Shown here piece by piece: positions 25,395-35,293 of a stretch of 64,000 nucleotides of DNA. Source of the stretch: Agrobacterium albertimagni AOL15 (GTDB taxonomy: Bacteria > Pseudomonadota > Alphaproteobacteria > Rhizobiales > Rhizobiaceae). The translations under genes and the position numbers were made by a program. The stretch spans positions 372,001 through 436,000 of the forward strand of contig NZ_ALJF01000002.1 of the NCBI RefSeq assembly GCF_000300855.1, written 5' to 3'. The notes beneath the pieces are model-generated. The model was not told where the DNA came from, did no database searches, and worked only from the letters and a program-made list of their open reading frames with translations. Within the stretch, counting starts at the first letter, position 1, and the number at the start of each line of letters is the position of its first letter.

Positions 25395-27284
25395 ATGGCA
25401 GGGCGCGGCGACAATTCGAAGGCGAGAGCCGGCGGTGGAGTAGACACGGAGCCGATGCGCCGGGCCATCACCGGCTGCGTCCGTTCGATTGCGGGTGATC
25501 CGCAGGTCGAGGTCGCCTTCGCCAATGAGCGTCCCGGTCTCGCCGGCGAGCGCATCCGCCTGCCGGAACTGTCCAAACGTCCGACCGCCCATGAACTTGC
25601 AGTGACCCGCGGTCTCGGCGATTCCATGGCGCTTCGTCTCGCCTGCCACGATCAGAAGGTCCATGCCTCGATGGCGCCGCAGGGTGCCGATGCGCGCGCC
25701 ATCTTCGATGCGGTCGAGCAGGCTCGCGTGGAGTCGCTCGGGTCGCTGCGCATGCCGGGTGTCGCCTCCAACATCCAGTCGATGAACACCGAGAAATACG
25801 TGAAGGCCAATTTCTCGACGATCAGCCGCCAGGAAGATGCTCCCATCCAGGAAGCTGTCGCCATGCTGGTGCGCGAAAAGCTCACCGGCCAGAAGGCCCC
25901 GGAATCGGCCGGCAAGGTGCTCGACCTCTGGCGCCCCTTCATCGAGGACAAGGCCGGTGCCGACCTCGATAACCTCGCGACTGTCATCGAAGACCAGCAG
26001 GCCTTCTCCCGCGTGATCCGCCACATGCTGTCGGCCATGGAAATGGCCGAGGACATGGGCGACGACCAGGAGCAGAGCGAGGACGAGCAGTCTACCGACG
26101 AGGAGCAGCCGCGCAGCGGCGAGCAGGACCAGGAGACGTCGGAAGACGAAGCCGGTCAGGACTCCGCACCCGCCGAAGAAAGCGAAGCCTCGCAGGAACA
26201 GCTCGACGACGGCGAGATGGATGGTGCCGAGATCTCCGAGGAGGAGATGTCGGACGAGGGTGACGACGACAGCGAGACACCCGGCGAAATGCGCCGTCCG
26301 GCGACCCCGTTCGACGACTTCAACGAGAAGGTCGACTACAAGATCTTCACCCAGGAATTCGACGAGGAGATCACGGCGGAAGAGCTTTGCGACGAAGCCG
26401 AACTCGAGCGGCTGCGCGCCTTCCTCGACAAGCAGCTGGCGCATCTGCAGGGTGCCGTCGGACGCCTTGCAAATCGCCTGCAGCGTCGCCTGATGGCGCA
26501 GCAGAACCGCTCCTGGGACTTCGACCTCGAAGAGGGTTATCTCGATCCGGCGCGCCTCACCCGCCTGATCATCGACCCGATGCAGCCGCTCTCCTTCAAG
26601 AAGGAGAAGGACACCAAGTTCCGCGATACCGTGGTGACGCTGGTCATCGACAATTCCGGCTCGATGCGCGGTCGCCCGATCACGGTCGCTGCCTCCTGCG
26701 CTGACATCCTTGCCCGAACGCTCGAGCGCTGCGGCGTCAAGGTCGAGATCCTCGGCTTTACCACCAAGGCCTGGAAGGGTGGTCAGTCGCGCGAGAAGTG
26801 GCTCGCAGGCGGCAAGCCGCCGGCGCCCGGTCGCCTCAACGATCTGCGCCATATCATCTACAAGTCGGCCGACGCCCCCTGGCGCCGTGCGCGCCGCAAT
26901 CTCGGCCTGATGATGCGCGAAGGCCTGCTCAAGGAAAACATCGACGGTGAAGCACTGATGTGGGCGCACAACCGCCTGATCGGTCGCCGCGAGCAGCGCA
27001 AGATCCTGATGATGATCTCGGACGGTGCACCGGTCGACGATTCGACGCTATCGGTGAACCCCGGCAATTATCTGGAGCGGCACCTGCGGGCCGTCATTGA
27101 GCAGATCGAAACGAAGTCTCCTGTCGAGCTTCTGGCCATCGGCATCGGCCACGATGTGACCCGCTACTATCGCCGTGCCGTGACCATCGTTGATGCCGAC
27201 GAACTGGCGGGCGCGATGACCGAGCAGCTTGCTTCACTGTTCGAGGAACAGACGGCGGGTGGCCGGGCGCGTCTGCGTGCCTAA
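25395..27284 (+). CDS. cobT: Cobaltochelatase subunit CobT
   Basis: Partner of CobS in the MoxR-like AAA+/VWA chaperone complex of cobaltochelatase. The 629-residue product has an N-terminal CobT domain. A long acidic Glu/Asp/Gln segment follows (about 215-300, rich in EEQ, DED), then a C-terminal VWA domain with the MIDAS motif DNSGSMRG near residue 420 and [15 protein letters not shown] near the end. Length is normal. Its last bases overlap the start of the following lipoprotein gene. Confidence 0.95.
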   Translation: MAGRGDNSKARAGGGVDTEPMRRAITGCVRSIAGDPQVEVAFANERPGLAGERIRLPELSKRPTAHELAVTRGLGDSMALRLACHDQKVHASMAPQGADARAIFDAVEQARVESLGSLRMPGVASNIQSMNTEKYVKANFSTISRQEDAPIQEAVAMLVREKLTGQKAPESAGKVLDLWRPFIEDKAGADLDNLATVIEDQQAFSRVIRHMLSAMEMAEDMGDDQEQSEDEQSTDEEQPRSGEQDQETSEDEAGQDSAPAEESEASQEQLDDGEMDGAEISEEEMSDEGDDDSETPGEMRRPATPFDDFNEKVDYKIFTQEFDEEITAEELCDEAELERLRAFLDKQLAHLQGAVGRLANRLQRRLMAQQNRSWDFDLEEGYLDPARLTRLIIDPMQPLSFKKEKDTKFRDTVVTLVIDNSGSMRGRPITVAASCADILARTLERCGVKVEILGFTTKAWKGGQSREKWLAGGKPPAPGRLNDLRHIIYKSADAPWRRARRNLGLMMREGLLKENIDGEALMWAHNRLIGRREQRKILMMISDGAPVDDSTLSVNPGNYLERHLRAVIEQIETKSPVELLAIGIGHDVTRYYRRAVTIVDADELAGAMTEQLASLFEEQTAGGRARLRA

Positions 27285-28308
27285 GCGATCGACCTATCGG
27301 CGGCGCCTGGGCCTGAGCTGTGCGCTGGCGGGCCTGCTTGTCCTCTCCGCCTGTACGCCTGCGGTCATTCCGGCCGGCGAGACCTTGTCCATCCCGGTCG
27401 ACAGCCGTGTGATCACCCAGCTCGGCGGCAACCCGACCATGGCGCCCGAACTGACATTCCTCGGTGGTGTCGAGCTCTCTTCCTCTGAGCCGCTGTTTGG
27501 TGCCTTCTCGTCGATCCGGTTCCTCGACGACCAGCGCTTCCTCGGCGTGTTCGACACCGGCTACTGGATCGAGGGGCAGATCAGGCGCGATGCCGAGGGT
27601 CGGCTTGCCGGCATCGAGGCCGTGAAGCTGGCGCCGCTTCTCGACGCCTCCGGGCGCGAAAGCCCCTCCAAGTTCCACGTCGATGCCGAGAGCCTTGCGG
27701 TGGACGGTGATCGCGCCTTCGTCGGTTTTGAACAGCGTCACCGCGTCGTGTCCTATTCACCCCTGTCCGACCTCGGCAAGGCAGTGCCGTCTGAGCCGCT
27801 CGCCTTCCCCTTCGATCTCGATGTCCTGCGCAGCAATGGCGGTCTGGAATCGCTGGTGATCGCCGAAAAGGACGGACCGCTCGGTGGGGCGCTGGTGGCG
27901 ATTTCGGAGAAAAGCTTCGACGGCGACGGCAATATCTATGCGGCGATCCTCGGCGGTCCGCTTGCTGGCGAGTTTCGCGTGCGTCCGCGTGATGACTTTG
28001 ACATCACCGATGCGACTTTCCTGCCGAATGGCGATCTCCTGCTGCTCGAGCGTCGCTTCACCATCGCCAGAGGTGTGGGCATGCGTTTGCGCCGCGTCGA
28101 TGGGGACAGCATTCGACCGGATGCGCTTCTCGATGGCGAGATCCTGTTCGAGGCCAATTACCGATCCCAGATCGACAATATGGAAGGCATCGATGCCATC
28201 CCCGAGCCCGATGGCTCCGTCCGGCTGATCGTTGTCTCCGACGACAATCATTCGATCCTGCAGCGGACCTTGATGTTGGAATTCCGTCTCTCCGCGCCGC
28301 AGTCCTGA
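27277..28308 (+). CDS. Lipoprotein, esterase-like activity of phytase family
   Basis: The 343-residue product has a basic-hydrophobic lipoprotein signal ([19 protein letters not shown], lipobox Cys26). The remainder resembles the 'esterase-like activity of phytase' beta-propeller family: [59 protein letters not shown] and [23 protein letters not shown] at 27277 is in frame and overlaps the cobT stop by eight bases, so expression is coupled to cobT; whether it serves corrinoid metabolism is unknown. Confidence 0.75.
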   Translation: MPKRSTYRRRLGLSCALAGLLVLSACTPAVIPAGETLSIPVDSRVITQLGGNPTMAPELTFLGGVELSSSEPLFGAFSSIRFLDDQRFLGVFDTGYWIEGQIRRDAEGRLAGIEAVKLAPLLDASGRESPSKFHVDAESLAVDGDRAFVGFEQRHRVVSYSPLSDLGKAVPSEPLAFPFDLDVLRSNGGLESLVIAEKDGPLGGALVAISEKSFDGDGNIYAAILGGPLAGEFRVRPRDDFDITDATFLPNGDLLLLERRFTIARGVGMRLRRVDGDSIRPDALLDGEILFEANYRSQIDNMEGIDAIPEPDGSVRLIVVSDDNHSILQRTLMLEFRLSAPQS

Positions 28309-28333
28309 CGTTTCCGCACCTCGCAAAACAAAA

Positions 28334-28355
28334 CAGCCCCGGCTTCCCGGGGCTG
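28334..28355 (-). terminator. Terminator of the queuosine-precursor transporter gene
   Basis: Perfect 9-bp stem CAGCCCCGG / CCGGGGCTG with a 4-base loop. Read on the minus strand it is followed by TTTTGTTTTG, 27 bases after the transporter stop. It may also stop transcription from the cobT side. Confidence 0.75.
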
Positions 28356-28381
28356 CTGATCGTCGTTTGGTGTCGCTGCCG

Positions 28382-29020
28382 TCAGGCCGTTCGCGACGCT
28401 GTCGGCATGGGCCGGACGACACTCATCAGCGCGCCATAGGGCAGAAGCATGATGAAGCCGATCAGCATCTTCACGCCGAAATCGGCGATCGCCCAGGAAA
28501 TCCAACGCGGTGCCTCCGCGGACAACACGCCGAGGATCGGGGCTGCGGCAATCGCGAAGTCGTCATTCGGGCCGATGAAGCCGAAGACGGGTGCGAAGGA
28601 CAGCGAGAAGAAGATGATCGTGTCGAGCACCGAGCCGATCAGCGAGCCCATCAGCGGCGCCTTCCACCAGGTCTGCTGGCGCAGCCGGTTGAAGACCGAG
28701 ATGTCGAGCAGCTGGCCGACGAGGAAGGCCGAGCCCGATGCGATCGCGATGCGCGGGGTGGCGAGCAGGATCGACAGGAGAACGCCTGCGATGAAGCCGA
28801 CGAGCACGACGCGGCGCGCAACCTGAGGGCCGAACTGACGATTGGTCAGGTCGGTGACGAGGAAGGCGATCGGATAGGTGAAGGCACCAAAGGTCAGGAG
28901 GTCGGCAAGATTGATGCCGGCCAGAACGCCATCGACCGGGTGCTGGACGAGGAAGTTCGAGGCGACGACGATTGTCGTCATCAGCAGGCTGTAGACAAAG
29001 AAATAGCGCTTGTTCAGCAT
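28382..29020 (-). CDS. yhhQ: Queuosine precursor transporter (VUT family, YhhQ)
   Basis: A 212-residue inner-membrane protein with about six helices. The VUT/COG1738 pattern is visible: MTTIVVASNFLVQ, LADLLTFGAFTYPIAFLVTDLTNRQFGP, GSAFLVGQLLDISVFNRLR and GSLIGSVLDTIIFFSLSF. It imports queuine-type 7-deazaguanine precursors for tRNA queuosine. ATG at 29020 is chosen, with AGGA 8-9 bases upstream; a longer frame to 29134 has no support. The leader can form a small pseudoknot that pairs with the start codon (see 29016-29046). Confidence 0.88.
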   Translation of the reverse strand: MLNKRYFFVYSLLMTTIVVASNFLVQHPVDGVLAGINLADLLTFGAFTYPIAFLVTDLTNRQFGPQVARRVVLVGFIAGVLLSILLATPRIAIASGSAFLVGQLLDISVFNRLRQQTWWKAPLMGSLIGSVLDTIIFFSLSFAPVFGFIGPNDDFAIAAAPILGVLSAEAPRWISWAIADFGVKMLIGFIMLLPYGALMSVVRPMPTASRTA

Positions 29021-29046
29021 TTTTTTATCCTGGGTGATGCCACCAG
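29016..29046 (-). promoter_or_regulatory. Possible preQ1-I-like pseudoknot leader of yhhQ
   Basis: On the minus strand CTGG (29046-29043) pairs with CCAG (29033-29030), closing a loop TGGCATCAC. An A-rich linker follows, then ATGCT. The loop GGCAT can pair with this ATGCT, which contains the start codon. The layout (short P1, C-containing loop, A-rich tail, P2 over the initiation region) is that of the preQ1 class I riboswitch, on a gene of the right function. Inference only; not folded. Confidence 0.3.
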
Positions 29047-29115
29047 TTTGAGGGACAACAATGTGAGGGCAGGAGCGCATGTCAGGCCTTTGACCCGCAT
29101 GAACATCCCAAACGA

Positions 29116-29147
29116 AAAGGCTTGCCCGGCGCACCGGTCAAGCCTTT
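29116..29147 (-). terminator. Rho-independent terminator of rpmB
   Basis: AAAGGCTTG-A-CCGG, loop TGCG, CCGG-G-CAAGCCTTTTC on the minus strand: a long, nearly perfect stem ending in a T-rich tail, 24 bases after the rpmB stop. Confidence 0.75.
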
Positions 29148-29171
29148 CGAAAGTCTGGCCGAATGACGCTA

Positions 29172-29462
29172 TTAAGCGGCTTCAGCGGTCTTCTTGACGA
29201 TCTGGCGACGCAGCAGACGAGCGCGCATGCTCAGTTCGGTTTCGGAAGCCTTGATCAGGAATGCGTCGAGACCGCCGCGATGCTCGACCGTGCGCAGGGC
29301 AGCAGCCGAAACGCGCAGGCGGAAGCGCTGGTTCAGAGCATCCGAGATCAGCGTGACGTCGCACAGGTTCGGCAGGAACCGGCGCTTGGTCTTGTTGTTC
29401 GCGTGGCTCACGTTGTTGCCCGACTGGACGCCCTTGCCGGTCAATTCGCAACTGCGGGACAT
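29172..29462 (-). CDS. rpmB: 50S ribosomal protein L28
   Basis: A 96-residue basic protein with the L28 signature [33 protein letters not shown] near the N-terminus. Alphaproteobacterial L28 is longer than the E. coli protein (78 residues), and this length fits. It forms part of the 50S subunit near the E site. It is a single gene with its own terminator. The 239-bp gap up to the next gene should hold its promoter; no other gene is seen there. Confidence 0.95.
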   Translation of the reverse strand: MSRSCELTGKGVQSGNNVSHANNKTKRRFLPNLCDVTLISDALNQRFRLRVSAAALRTVEHRGGLDAFLIKASETELSMRARLLRRQIVKKTAEAA

Positions 29463-29701
29463 GGTACACCTATTGTTTTTCTAGGCCATCGCATCGCTTC
29501 CGGCCAAATGCCGGCGAGGCAATCCAACAGCGTCTGATTGGAAAGTTGCGGTTCTATAGTCAGTGAGAACCGGCGCGTCAAGCCAAACCTTGGATTTTCC
29601 GGGCGCCGAGGCAGGTGTAGGATATTTTCTTGCCACAGTCCACGGCGAGTATGCATCTTCAAGACGCCGGTCCGCCGGCATTCCCATGATGGAGATGGCA
29701 T

Positions 29702-30463
29702 TTGCGTCCGACCGGCTTCCTTACCGCCTTCCTCGTCCTTGCCGCCGGTGGCGCCGGGGCTGCCGATTATCGCTACGACACATCCTACAAGGTTTCTCTC
29801 GGCGTCTTGCCGATTGCGCGCATGACCTTTCAGACGGCCGTCGAAAACGAGCGCTACACGATTTCCGGCCAGTTTCATTCGTCGAGCCTCGTCGACATCG
29901 TGCGCGAGGTGTCTGCCAACAGCACCGTGTCCGGCCGCATGTCCGGTGGCGCCATGAACCCGGAGCGCTATGTGCTCGACTACAAGAGCGGCAAGCGCAA
30001 TCACATCTACGAGGTGCTTTTCGCTGGCGGCAATGTGGTGGAGACCAAGGTAACGCCGGAGCGGCCGAAGCCGGATACCTGGGTGCCTGTCCAGCCTGGT
30101 GACCTGAAGTCGGTCCTCGATCCGATCGGCGCTCTCCTTCTCCCTGGAAATGCGGATGTCTGCGGCCAGACCCTGCCCGTCTATGACGGCGAAAGCCGCA
30201 TGGATCTCGTTCTCTCGCCGAACCGCTCCGCGACCTTTTCCGCCGGCAGTGCCAAAGGCGAGGCCATCGTCTGTTCGGTCCGCTATGTGCCGAAGTCCGG
30301 TTACCGCCAGGGCCGCAAGGACATCGAATATCTGAAGTCGGTGAGCGGCATGGAGATCTGGTTTGCCAAGACCGCGACGCTGCAGCTATATGCTCCTGTC
30401 TATGCGAGGATCCCGACCCGCTACGGAACCGTGCATGTGACGGCAGAAAAGTTCGACGGCTAG
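29702..30463 (+). CDS. DUF3108 family exported protein
   Basis: The 253-residue protein has a signal peptide (FLTAFLVLAAGGAGA-ADYRY) and a beta-rich mature part typical of DUF3108: YKVSLGVLPIARMTFQTAVENERYTISGQF, then RYVLDYKSGKRNHIYEVLFAGGNVVETKV and a C-terminal ARIPTRYGTVHVTAEKF. It is probably periplasmic; the family's role is unknown. The first codon is TTG, with GGAG upstream. It is 33 bases from the DMT transporter gene on the same strand. Confidence 0.8.
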   Translation: MRPTGFLTAFLVLAAGGAGAADYRYDTSYKVSLGVLPIARMTFQTAVENERYTISGQFHSSSLVDIVREVSANSTVSGRMSGGAMNPERYVLDYKSGKRNHIYEVLFAGGNVVETKVTPERPKPDTWVPVQPGDLKSVLDPIGALLLPGNADVCGQTLPVYDGESRMDLVLSPNRSATFSAGSAKGEAIVCSVRYVPKSGYRQGRKDIEYLKSVSGMEIWFAKTATLQLYAPVYARIPTRYGTVHVTAEKFDG

Positions 30464-30496
30464 TTTCAGCGGGCGAGCCCCGCATCAGGGGATTTC

Positions 30497-31375
30497 ATGA
30501 AGACCAAGGCAACGCTCATCGGGTTCACCGCGATCCTGATGTGGTCCTTCCTCGCGCTGATGACGGCGGCCTCCGGCACAATGCCGCCCTTCCAGCTTTC
30601 GGCCATCACCTTTGCGATCGGCAGCCTGCCCGGCATCCTGTTGTTCATCGCCCGGCCGGAGCGGTTGAAGGAACTCCGCCAGCCGCCGAAGGTCTGGCTT
30701 GCGGGCATCGGTGGCCTCTTCGGCTACCACTTTCTGTATTTCACAGCACTCCGGAATGCGCCGGCCGTCGAGGCCGGTCTGATCGCCTATCTCTGGCCGC
30801 TCCTCATTGTGGTCGGCTCGGCTCTCCTGCCGGGCGAAAGGCTCGGCTGGCATCATATCGTCGGTGCGCTGTGCGGCCTTGCCGGAACGGCGCTCATTGT
30901 CGGCAAAAACGGTTTCGCTTTCGACCCGGCCTATAGCCTCGGTTACTTCACCGCCTTGCTCTGCGCCTTCACCTGGGCCGCCTATTCGCTGATCAGTCGC
31001 AAGTTCGAGAAGGTCTCGACCGATGTCGTCACAGGCTTCTGCCTTGCGACATCGGCTCTCTCGCTTCTCTGCCATCTCGCGCTCGAGACCACCGTCTGGC
31101 CGGATACGACGGCGCAATGGGCCGCGGTGATCGGTCTCGGGCTGCTGCCGGTCGGGCTCGCCTTCTATGTCTGGGACTATGGCGTGAAGAATGGCGACAT
31201 CCAGATCCTCGGCGTTTCCAGCTATGCCGCGCCGCTTCTCTCCACGCTGATCCTGATCATTTTTGGGTTTGGTGAGATTAGCGTCAGAATTGGCCTTTCA
31301 TGCCTGCTTATCACAGGTGGCGCGGTGCTCGCGGCTCGCGATATGGTTTTCCGCAAATCGGAGCGCGCGACCTGA
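30497..31375 (+). CDS. EamA/DMT-superfamily transporter (YddG-like)
   Basis: The 292-residue inner-membrane protein has ten predicted helices in two EamA repeats (MKTKATLIGFTAILMWSFLALMTAAS begins the first; YSLGYFTALLCAFTWAAYSLISRKF begins the second). The segments GYHFLYFTALRNAPAVEAGLIAYLWPLLIV and LPVGLAFYVWDYGVKNGDIQ are like the aromatic amino-acid exporter YddG. Substrate not certain. It ends 11 bases before the YhhN-type gene. Confidence 0.82.
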   Translation: MKTKATLIGFTAILMWSFLALMTAASGTMPPFQLSAITFAIGSLPGILLFIARPERLKELRQPPKVWLAGIGGLFGYHFLYFTALRNAPAVEAGLIAYLWPLLIVVGSALLPGERLGWHHIVGALCGLAGTALIVGKNGFAFDPAYSLGYFTALLCAFTWAAYSLISRKFEKVSTDVVTGFCLATSALSLLCHLALETTVWPDTTAQWAAVIGLGLLPVGLAFYVWDYGVKNGDIQILGVSSYAAPLLSTLILIIFGFGEISVRIGLSCLLITGGAVLAARDMVFRKSERAT

Positions 31376-31386
31376 CGGGAGATTGA

Positions 31387-32028
31387 ATGGCCACGGCGAC
31401 CGGCATCCTCTGGCTTTCGGTCGCGCTCGGTACCAGCTATCTCTGGATCCTGCCGCGGGAGAAAACCGTGTTCCGGGCCGTCTGGAAGACGTTACCCGTC
31501 CTGCTGCTTGCCCTCTATGCCCATCTCGTCGGCGCGCACCCGCTGCTGGTTGCCGCCCTTGTGTTCGGAGCCCTTGGCGACTTGTCGCTCGCCTTTGAAG
31601 GAGACCGTGCCTTTGTCGGTGGTGTCGCCGCCTTTCTCTCTGCCCATATCGCCTATGTGGCCTTGCTTGCGGCCCTCACCGACCTCGACATTGCCTTCGC
31701 CGAGCCCTGGCGGGTGATCGCCGGCGCGCTTGTTGCCATCCTGACCTTCGGCGTGCTGATGCGCATCTGGAAGCCCGCCGGACGACTGGCGGTGCCCATC
31801 GCCGTCTATGTCTTCTTGTTCATGGTGCTTGTCTGGCTGACGCTCGGCCTCGCCAATCCGTTCGCATTTGTCGGCGCGGCGCTCTTCATCCTCTCGGATA
31901 TCGTGCTGACGATCCGCAAATACTGGACGGGCCCCGATCACCCGATCGATGGCATGGCCGCCTATTTCGTCTGGGTGACCTATTATGCAGCGCAGGTGAT
32001 CCTGACGCTGACGCTGTCGGAGGTCTGA
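31387..32028 (+). CDS. YhhN family membrane protein (lysoplasmalogenase-like)
   Basis: The 213-residue protein has about eight hydrophobic segments and the YhhN conserved acidic residues within membrane helices (FGALGDLSLAFEGDRAFVGGVAAFLSAHIAYV, FILSDIVLTIRKYW). In animals the family (TMEM86) cleaves lysoplasmalogen; the bacterial role is not established. It is probably cotranscribed with the two preceding genes. It is convergent with the cupin gene after a 9-bp gap. Confidence 0.82.
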   Translation: MATATGILWLSVALGTSYLWILPREKTVFRAVWKTLPVLLLALYAHLVGAHPLLVAALVFGALGDLSLAFEGDRAFVGGVAAFLSAHIAYVALLAALTDLDIAFAEPWRVIAGALVAILTFGVLMRIWKPAGRLAVPIAVYVFLFMVLVWLTLGLANPFAFVGAALFILSDIVLTIRKYWTGPDHPIDGMAAYFVWVTYYAAQVILTLTLSEV

Positions 32029-32037
32029 TTCGCTAGC

Positions 32038-32460
32038 TTAGGCGCCGGGCGCCCAGCCGGGCGGCGCCATTTCGAAGGCGGAAAAGTCGAAGCCGGGCGC
32101 CACCGTGCAGCCGACCAGGGTGAATTCGCCGAGGCTCTCGGCCGCCTGCCACTCATCGGCATCGATGATCGCCTGGGGACGCTGACCGGCCGCGAGATCG
32201 AGGCCCAGCACGACCGTCTCCTGGGTCACCCCATCCTTGGACCGGTGCAGGGCAAGCGGTGCACCGGCATAGTAGTGCCGGGCCTCTGCGGCGTCCTTGA
32301 CCTTGTGCCAGTGAGACCGTTCGCCGGCCTGAAGGAGATAGTAGATCGCCGTCGAATGACCGCGGGGACCGCCGTGTTCGTCGCGATAGGTCTCCACATA
32401 CCAGCCGCCCTCGGGATGGCGCTGCATGCCGAGGGTCGCGATGATATCGGCTGCCTGCAT
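32038..32460 (-). CDS. Cupin protein, DUF985 family
   Basis: A 140-residue single-domain cupin: LGMQRHPEGGWYVETYRDE, TAIYYLLQAGERSHWHKVKDAAEARHYYAGAPLAL and TLVGCTVAPGFDFSAFEMAPPGWAPG. These match the DUF985 proteins, small epimerase/isomerase-like cupins of unknown substrate. The HWH region could bind a metal. The start codon overlaps the gloB stop by one base (TGATG), so it is coupled to gloB. Confidence 0.85.
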   Translation of the reverse strand: MQAADIIATLGMQRHPEGGWYVETYRDEHGGPRGHSTAIYYLLQAGERSHWHKVKDAAEARHYYAGAPLALHRSKDGVTQETVVLGLDLAAGQRPQAIIDADEWQAAESLGEFTLVGCTVAPGFDFSAFEMAPPGWAPGA

Positions 32461-33230
32461 CAGAAGGAGTCCTTGCGCTTGCGGATTTCCGCGAAGACCT
32501 CGTCGTTCGTCGCGCCCTCCATGTCGAGCGTGCGGCGAATATCCGGTTCGCCGGCGCGCAGGAAGGGATTGGTTTCCTTCTCCAGGCCGATCGTCGTCGG
32601 GATGGTGAAGTCGCCGCGCTTGCGCTGCATTTCGATCAATTCGGCGCGGGATCTGAGCCGGGCATTTTCCGGATCGACCGTCAAGGCGAAACGAGCATTG
32701 GAGAGTGTATATTCATGGCCAAAATAGACGATGGTCTCGTCGGGCAGCGCCGCAAGCTTCTGCAGGGAATGCCACATGTCGAGCGCCGACCGCTCGAAGA
32801 GGCGCCCGCAGCCGAGGGCGAAAAGCGTGTCGGCGGCAAAGAGCAGCATATCCTCGGGCAGGTAGTAGCAAACATGCCCCGCCGTATGGCCCGGCGTCTC
32901 GATCACCCGCACCGGTCGCTTGGCAAAGGTGAACTCGTCTCCGTCGCCCACGGTCCGATCGATGCCGGGGATCACCGCCGCCTCGTTGCGCGGGCCGATG
33001 ATCTCGCAGCCGTATTTTTCCTTCAGCGCCAGATTGGCCTCGACATGGTCACCGTGGTGATGGGTCGTGAAGATATGAGTGATCGTCCAGCCCCGCTTCT
33101 CTGCCGCTGTCACGATTGGACCGAATTCCGGTGCGTCGATCGACGCCGTCTCCCCGGTTTCCGGGCAATGTAGGAGCACGCCGAAGTTGTCACTTCGGCA
33201 GAGGAATACCTCGATCTGCAGTGATTTCAT
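32460..33230 (-). CDS. gloB: Hydroxyacylglutathione hydrolase (glyoxalase II)
   Basis: Hydrolyses S-D-lactoylglutathione in methylglyoxal detoxification; cytoplasmic metallo-beta-lactamase fold. The 256-residue product has the metal-binding THHHGDHV (56-63), [28 protein letters not shown] and [14 protein letters not shown], all in the usual order. It is divergent from a methyltransferase gene, an arrangement usual in rhizobia. Confidence 0.93.
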   Translation of the reverse strand: MKSLQIEVFLCRSDNFGVLLHCPETGETASIDAPEFGPIVTAAEKRGWTITHIFTTHHHGDHVEANLALKEKYGCEIIGPRNEAAVIPGIDRTVGDGDEFTFAKRPVRVIETPGHTAGHVCYYLPEDMLLFAADTLFALGCGRLFERSALDMWHSLQKLAALPDETIVYFGHEYTLSNARFALTVDPENARLRSRAELIEMQRKRGDFTIPTTIGLEKETNPFLRAGEPDIRRTLDMEGATNDEVFAEIRKRKDSF

Positions 33231-33321
33231 TGTCGACCCGCTTTTTTATGTCCCACCTCGTTGCCGGGAATGTACCCTCTTGCAGCTTGAAGTCCAAGGA
33301 TGGGCTGCTAACAATAAGTTC

Positions 33322-34074
33322 ATGCATGTCGATATCGTCGATCTAAGGCAGTTTTATTATACGATGCTCGGCCGAGTGGCGGAGCAGTCGGTTGCCTTGG
33401 CGATTTCCTCGGTCTGGGCGCGCCTGCCGCAGGAACGGCTTGTCGGCCTCGGTTACTGTATTCCCTTTCTCGAACGCTTCCGCGCCGACACCGAGCGCAC
33501 CATGGCCTTCATGCCGGCAGGGCAGGGCGCGGTGAACTGGCCGGTCGGCGAACCCTCGGCTACGGCGCTCGTCTTCGACGAGGAACTGCCGCTGCCGGAC
33601 AGTTCGGTCGATCGCGTTCTCATGGTGCATTCCCTCGAATTCGCCGAGAACCCGCGCGAGACGCTGAAGGAAGTCTGGCGCGTGCTCGCACCCGGCGGCC
33701 GTCTCGTCATCGTCGTGCCCAACCGTCGTGGTGTGTGGGCGCGCATGGAGCACACGCCCTTCGGTTCGGGCCGTCCCTATTCGCGTGGCCAGCTTACCTC
33801 GTTGCTGCGCGAGACGAATTTTACGCCGGGGGCCTCGGCAGAGGCCTTGTTCTTCCCGCCGTCGAAGATCCGGGCGGTCCTGCGCCTACGCCGCGGCTTC
33901 GAGCGGCTTGGCCGGGTTCTCTGGCCGGCCTTTTCCGGCGTCATCGTCGTCGAGGCGCAAAAACGTCTCTATCAGGGGCTGCCGGTTGCCGCGCGTGCCT
34001 CCCGCCGTGTCTTTGCGCCGGTGCTCGCACCGCAAGGCATGCCCACGACACGCAACCTGCCGCCTTCGGCCTGA
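33322..34074 (+). CDS. Class I SAM-dependent methyltransferase (type 11)
   Basis: The 250-residue protein has a methyltransferase_11 core: PLPDSSVDRVLMVHSLEFAENPRETLKEVWRVLAPGGRLVIVVPNRRGVWAR. Motif I is altered: the usual DxGxGxG is replaced by LVGLGYCIPFLERF. The ATG at 33322 is used; the gene has no strong ribosome site. Its position opposite gloB has suggested a link with that enzyme, but the substrate is unknown. The tail after residue 190 is basic and Pro/Arg-rich. Confidence 0.78.
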   Translation: MHVDIVDLRQFYYTMLGRVAEQSVALAISSVWARLPQERLVGLGYCIPFLERFRADTERTMAFMPAGQGAVNWPVGEPSATALVFDEELPLPDSSVDRVLMVHSLEFAENPRETLKEVWRVLAPGGRLVIVVPNRRGVWARMEHTPFGSGRPYSRGQLTSLLRETNFTPGASAEALFFPPSKIRAVLRLRRGFERLGRVLWPAFSGVIVVEAQKRLYQGLPVAARASRRVFAPVLAPQGMPTTRNLPPSA

Positions 34075-34189
34075 ATTGCCGTCGGGGCAGGCCGGGTGCG
34101 CGCCTCCTCGACAAAGGCCGGTTTCCGCAGTAATCCCAAGCCCATGAAATGGGTTGCTTCTCGCTGCCCAACGACCGGGAATGAGCCTC

Positions 34190-35293
34190 ATGAATGCCTC
34201 GACAAAGCCGGTGCCCCGTCCCGGGGTCATGGATATCGCCGCCTATGTTCCGGGCAAGGAGCATGCGGGTGGTGTCGCGCGCGTCTTCAAACTCTCCTCC
34301 AATGAAACGCCCCTCGGTCCTAGCCCGAAAGCGATCGAAGCCTTTCAGGCGGCAGCAGGAAAGCTCCAACTTTACCCCGATGGTCAGGCCCGTATGCTGC
34401 GGGATGCGATTGCCGAGGTGCATGGGCTGAACCCGGCCAATATCCTCTGCGGCAACGGTTCGGGCGAGTTGCTGGCGCTGCTTGCCAACATTTATCTCGG
34501 ACCCGGCGACGAAGCCATCATCACCGAACATGGCTTCCTGCTCTATCGCATCCAGATCCTGGCGGCCGGCGGCACGCCGGTCACGGTTCCGGAGACCGAC
34601 CGGCGCGTTGACGTCGATGCGATCCTTGCCGCCGTGACTGAACGGACGAAGATTGTCTTCCTGACCAATCCCGGCAATCCGACCGGCACCTATGTGCCCT
34701 ATGCCGATATCAAGCGGCTGCATGCGGAGCTTCCGCCGTATGTCATCCTCGTGCTCGATGCGGCCTATGCGGAATATGTTCGCCGCAATAACTATGAAGC
34801 AGGCATCGAACTGGTCTCGGGCAGCCGCAACGTCGTGATGACGCGGACCTTCGCCAAGGTCTACGGGCTGGCATCTCTGCGCATCGGCTGGATCTATGGC
34901 CCGGCGGAGATCATCGACACGCTGAACCGAGTGCGCGGGCCGTTCAACATCAACACACCGGCCCTTCTTGCCGGCGCTGCCGCCATGCGCGACCAGGCAC
35001 ATGTGGCCAAGGCCATCGAACACAATCAGATCTGGCTCGCCCGGGTCTCGGAAGCGCTCACCGCTCTCGGCCTCGAGGTCACGCCCTCGGTTACGAATTT
35101 CATCCTGATCCACTTCCCCGACCGGGATGGAAAGCGGGCATCCGATGCCGATGCTTTCCTCACATCGCGCGGCTTCGTCTTGCGCGCCGTATCGTCCTAT
35201 GGTTTTCCCAATGCACTCCGCATGACGATCGGCAGCGAGGAGGCCAATACCGGCGTGATCGCTGCCCTCACCGAATTCATGGAACGCACCTGA
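34190..35293 (+). CDS. hisC: Histidinol-phosphate aminotransferase
   Basis: PLP aminotransferase of 367 residues, fold type [36 protein letters not shown] and the PLP lysine in [17 protein letters not shown]. It acts on imidazole-acetol phosphate in histidine synthesis and commonly also on aromatic keto acids. The one-base overlap with a prephenate dehydrogenase gene (TGATG) suggests it works in tyrosine/phenylalanine transamination too. ATG at 34190 has GGGA 9 bases upstream; ATG 34181 is the alternative. Confidence 0.9.
   Translation: MNASTKPVPRPGVMDIAAYVPGKEHAGGVARVFKLSSNETPLGPSPKAIEAFQAAAGKLQLYPDGQARMLRDAIAEVHGLNPANILCGNGSGELLALLANIYLGPGDEAIITEHGFLLYRIQILAAGGTPVTVPETDRRVDVDAILAAVTERTKIVFLTNPGNPTGTYVPYADIKRLHAELPPYVILVLDAAYAEYVRRNNYEAGIELVSGSRNVVMTRTFAKVYGLASLRIGWIYGPAEIIDTLNRVRGPFNINTPALLAGAAAMRDQAHVAKAIEHNQIWLARVSEALTALGLEVTPSVTNFILIHFPDRDGKRASDADAFLTSRGFVLRAVSSYGFPNALRMTIGSEEANTGVIAALTEFMERT

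Noticed and set aside
24306..26969. 887-codon open frame on the minus strand
   Set aside because: It is the exact antisense of cobS and cobT; it has no ribosome site and a low-complexity translation. An artefact of high GC.
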